Source: an uncultured Desulfovibrio sp. (GTDB taxonomy: Bacteria; Desulfobacterota; Desulfovibrionia; Desulfovibrionales; Desulfovibrionaceae). Taken from it: a stretch of 6,662 nucleotides of DNA. Shown in pieces: positions 6,203 through 6,662 of this stretch. The first letter of the stretch is position 1. Each line of letters opens with the position of its first letter. The stretch lies in the NCBI GenBank assembly GCA_946490455.1, contig CAMLXE010000103.1:1-6662 (forward strand), given 5' to 3'. Below the pieces are notes generated by a model. The model was not told the DNA's origin and ran no database searches. It saw only the letters and a list, made by a program, of their open reading frames with translations. The translations under genes and the position numbers were made by a program.

Positions 6203-6662
6203 TTATTTCTGAAGAACGAACGCGCCGTCCTCGTTTACCTCATATACCTTATAGAGATCACCAATACGGTCGCCCTTCTCATTGAAGCCCAGCGAACCGG
6301 TCAGACCGGGGTAATCCTTGAGGTCTTTCTTCAGGTAGGCAGCAATGGCTTCAGGTTCAGGCTTCACACCAGCCTCAAGAGCCGCAATGATGACCTTGAA
6401 GGCATCGCCCGCCAGTACGGACCACACGGAACTCGGCAGGCTGTTGTACTGAGCCTGATAGCGGGCAAAGAAGTCTTTGGCTTCCGGGCTGTCAAAATCA
6501 TGCGCAGATGGAGGGCTGATAAAGAAATATCCCTTGGCTGCTGTCTTTCCTGCAATTTTTACCAGATCGGTATTATTGGCAGCATCGCCACCCATCATCG
6601 GTACATTCCAGTGCATTTCAGCTTTCTGACGCAGCAGCATGCCAGCTTCGGGGAAGTAGCCC
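6203..6662 (-). CDS. ABC transporter periplasmic amino-acid-binding protein, C-terminal part (LivK/LivJ-like)
   Basis: Only the last 152 codons are present; the gene continues past the right edge with an open frame (GYFPEAGMLLRQKAEMHW). The sequence fits the C-terminal part of type I periplasmic binding proteins. It has the ligand-domain strand and helix pattern GYFPEAG...LLRQ, a GGDA-type loop, KGYFFISPPS, a SVWSVLAGDAFKVIIAALEAG helix, and the late GLTGSLGFNEKGDR motif, seen in this family as G(x)SFDxxGD. It ends in VLQK. The mature protein would capture the substrate in the periplasm and deliver it to LivHM. The signal peptide and most ligand-contacting residues lie outside the window, so the substrate cannot be inferred. 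Its position before livHMGF makes it the partner of this transporter. Confidence 0.9.
   Translation of the reverse strand, partial: GYFPEAGMLLRQKAEMHWNVPMMGGDAANNTDLVKIAGKTAAKGYFFISPPSAHDFDSPEAKDFFARYQAQYNSLPSSVWSVLAGDAFKVIIAALEAGVKPEPEAIAAYLKKDLKDYPGLTGSLGFNEKGDRIGDLYKVYEVNEDGAFVLQK

Overview
All recognisable genes lie on the minus strand, so the window reads from right to left. It holds the 3' end of a branched-chain amino-acid-type ABC transporter cluster (livK fragment, livH, livM, livG, livF), followed by hslU and argB. No convincing plus-strand gene, mobile element, CRISPR array, tRNA or rRNA was seen. Gene content, moderate GC and the hslU-argB adjacency suggest a Gram-negative deltaproteobacterium, possibly of the Desulfovibrio group. 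The taxonomic guess rests on remembered gene order and general protein character, not on a search.

Right part (2566-6662): the C-terminal half of a periplasmic solute-binding protein enters from the right edge. It is followed by a strong stem-loop and a 161-nt spacer, then two permeases (LivH, LivM) and two ATPases (LivG, LivF). livH/livM and livM/livG overlap by ATGA, so their translation is probably coupled. livF is set off by a 103-nt gap that can fold into a nested stem-loop. Together these encode one complete importer: binding protein, two membrane subunits and two nucleotide-binding subunits. The substrate is most likely branched-chain or another amino acid, but cannot be fixed from sequence alone.

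Left part (1-2565): a 255-nt intergenic region with no clear terminator leads to hslU, the unfoldase of the HslUV (ClpYQ) protease, without hslV beside it. argB (acetylglutamate kinase, second step of arginine synthesis) starts 16 nt after hslU and ends at a good stem-loop terminator at the left end of the window. hslU-argB looks like one transcript, perhaps partly fed by readthrough from the liv operon.

The region is mostly ordinary housekeeping and transport DNA. I found no new system. The points worth a second look are the intergenic structures, the absence of hslV next to hslU, a possible change at the arginine-feedback site of ArgB, and an altered D-loop in LivG.
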